This document shows, piece by piece, positions 33,811 through 34,968 of a stretch of DNA of 34,968 bases. Under the pieces are notes generated by a model. The model was not told the DNA's origin, ran no database searches, and saw only the letters and a program-made list of their open reading frames with translations. A program made the position numbers and the translations under genes. The stretch's first letter is position 1. Every line of letters begins with the position of its first letter. The stretch lies in assembly GCF_019913785.1 (NCBI RefSeq), contig NZ_JAIOHK010000047.1:1-34968 (forward strand). The letters run 5' to 3'. Origin of the DNA: Altibacter sp. Its GTDB lineage: Bacteria > Bacteroidota > Bacteroidia > Flavobacteriales > Flavobacteriaceae.

Positions 33811-34968
33811 TTACTGTGTTAGATAATTTATAATACTACTTTGAATATAATAGGTTCTTACCGATTCTATCTGATTTAATTGAAACTTTAATTGCAATTC
33901 CTGAATGTCTAAGACATCATTGAAATCAATGGTCCCGGTTTCATAATTTTTCACCAAAATAGATTCGGCATCCTTAGCCTGTTGTAAGTTTTTGACCTGT
34001 GTATTGAATTTAATCCGAGATTGATTACGCTGGGCAATGGCTTGAGACAGATTCGCCCTTAGTATATTCAGGCGCTCCTCTTTTTGAGATTGAATTTCCT
34101 GTTTACGCAAGTCATTCTGCCTGGTTTGTGATTTGTACTTATTCGTAAAAATGGGGATGGACAACGAGACCATAGGCATCACCATATCTTTATACGAACT
34201 GCTTATCATTGGACTATTTTCCTGATTAATATATTCGACTCCAACACCAACTCTGGGACCACCTTCCTTTTGGTTTAACAACTCGGCCTGTTGTACAGAT
34301 TGATAGAGCTTGTCATATTTAAGCAATTCGGGATTTACCGACAAGCCCTCATAACTATAGAAACTATCGTCTTCCGGAATTTCCAATGAAGAAACTACGG
34401 ATACATTTTTATCATAGTCCCTATTCATCAGGCTGTTCATCGCTGCCAGTATACCGTCGTTTTGCTGAATTAAAACATCTTTCTCTTGTTCAAGTTCGTT
34501 CTGCCTAATCTGTAATCGCAACACGTCTACCGCCGATGCCTTACCCACCTCTAAGGAGGTAAGTGCAAGGCGTTCATAGGTTTGTAGGAGTACTATATTT
34601 TCGTCGAGCACTTGCTGCTTGGCCCTATTTTCATAGAGCAGATAATAGTATTGTGCCACGGAAAGTGCAAGCTTTCGCTTAGCGATGGTCACCTCTACAT
34701 ATTGGGCGTCGGCCATCGAAGTCGCATAGTTCTCTCTCGCTGTGATAGTACCAAACCAAGGTAACATTTGCATGACAGAAACCCTAAAACGTTCCATGGG
34801 CATTTCCATCTCGGGGGCTATGGCCATAATCCCAAAATTAAAATCGGTATTTGGCAAGCCGCTTACTTCATTTACTTTTTCTGAAGCAATCTGATACTGA
34901 AAATCAAACTTCTGTATTTCAGGATTATTCGATAAGGCCACTTGGATAAGGCTTTCCAATTCTTGCGC
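33811..34968 (-). CDS. TolC/CusC-family outer membrane efflux protein, 5' end cut by the window
   Basis: At least 386 residues are visible; the frame runs off the window edge (AQELESLIQVALSNNPEIQ), so the signal peptide lies outside and the TTG at 34959 is not the start. The long helical segments with periodic Leu/Gln, AQYYYLLYENRAKQQVLDENI and a second repeat-like half (LSQAIAQRNQSRIKFN…LQQAKDAESILVKNYETG) are typical of the outer membrane factor family. It would form the channel for the CusB-type adaptor and export copper. It is the first visible gene of the - strand copper operon; its promoter and any further pump gene are outside the window. Confidence 0.88.
   Translation of the reverse strand, partial: AQELESLIQVALSNNPEIQKFDFQYQIASEKVNEVSGLPNTDFNFGIMAIAPEMEMPMERFRVSVMQMLPWFGTITARENYATSMADAQYVEVTIAKRKLALSVAQYYYLLYENRAKQQVLDENIVLLQTYERLALTSLEVGKASAVDVLRLQIRQNELEQEKDVLIQQNDGILAAMNSLMNRDYDKNVSVVSSLEIPEDDSFYSYEGLSVNPELLKYDKLYQSVQQAELLNQKEGGPRVGVGVEYINQENSPMISSSYKDMVMPMVSLSIPIFTNKYKSQTRQNDLRKQEIQSQKEERLNILRANLSQAIAQRNQSRIKFNTQVKNLQQAKDAESILVKNYETGTIDFNDVLDIQELQLKFQLNQIESVRTYYIQSSIINYLTQ

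Overview
The window comes from a member of the Bacteroidota, most likely a (marine) Flavobacteriaceae. Pointers are the low-to-moderate GC content, starts with almost no Shine-Dalgarno sequences, several TAnnTTTG -7 boxes, a type IX secretion (T9SS) C-terminal sorting domain, a Wzi-family capsule protein, and a copper adaptor ending in a DUF3347-like domain. Assignments rest on motifs read by eye and on family knowledge; no database search was made.

Region 1 (1-17421, all + strand) is a Wzx/Wzy-type surface polysaccharide locus. It begins with a sulfotransferase cut by the window edge, then a flippase, a hexapeptide acyltransferase, an ATP-grasp protein, a polymerase-like membrane protein and three GT4 glycosyltransferases. 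A block that reads as the Campylobacter pgl bacillosamine route in reverse follows: a PglC-like phosphoglycosyltransferase, a PglD-like acetyltransferase, a PglE-like aminotransferase and a PglF-like dehydratase. The export genes wza, wzc and a wzi-like outer membrane gene close the locus. The product is probably a capsule or exopolysaccharide primed with a diacetamido-trideoxy sugar and possibly sulfated or otherwise decorated.

Region 2 (17433-26105, + strand) has a COG2509-type FAD protein and then a tight five-gene operon: class III aminotransferase, nitrilase-superfamily amidase, VOC protein, a 916-residue Orn/Lys/Arg-type decarboxylase with a roughly 300-residue N-terminal part, and an ATP-grasp ligase. 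Every gene is intact and the operon ends in a strong hairpin. I recognise each family but no named pathway with this combination. It is my best candidate for an undescribed system, probably amine or amino-acid derivative metabolism.

Region 3 (26106-29000) is accessory. It holds a small acidic lipoprotein on the - strand and a 589-base stretch without a gene. That stretch contains an orphan bidirectional hairpin, a four-triplet G-quadruplex motif and an 11-bp tandem repeat array. Next come a lone basic protein of unknown family with a structured leader and a strong terminator, and a leucine-rich-repeat T9SS cargo gene broken by a single frameshift.

Region 4 (29069-34968, - strand) is a copper-resistance operon, transcribed as tolC-like gene (cut by the window edge), copA, cusB-like gene and a small periplasmic HMA protein. 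CopA and the adaptor carry three copies of the same Cys/His/Met heavy-metal-binding module.
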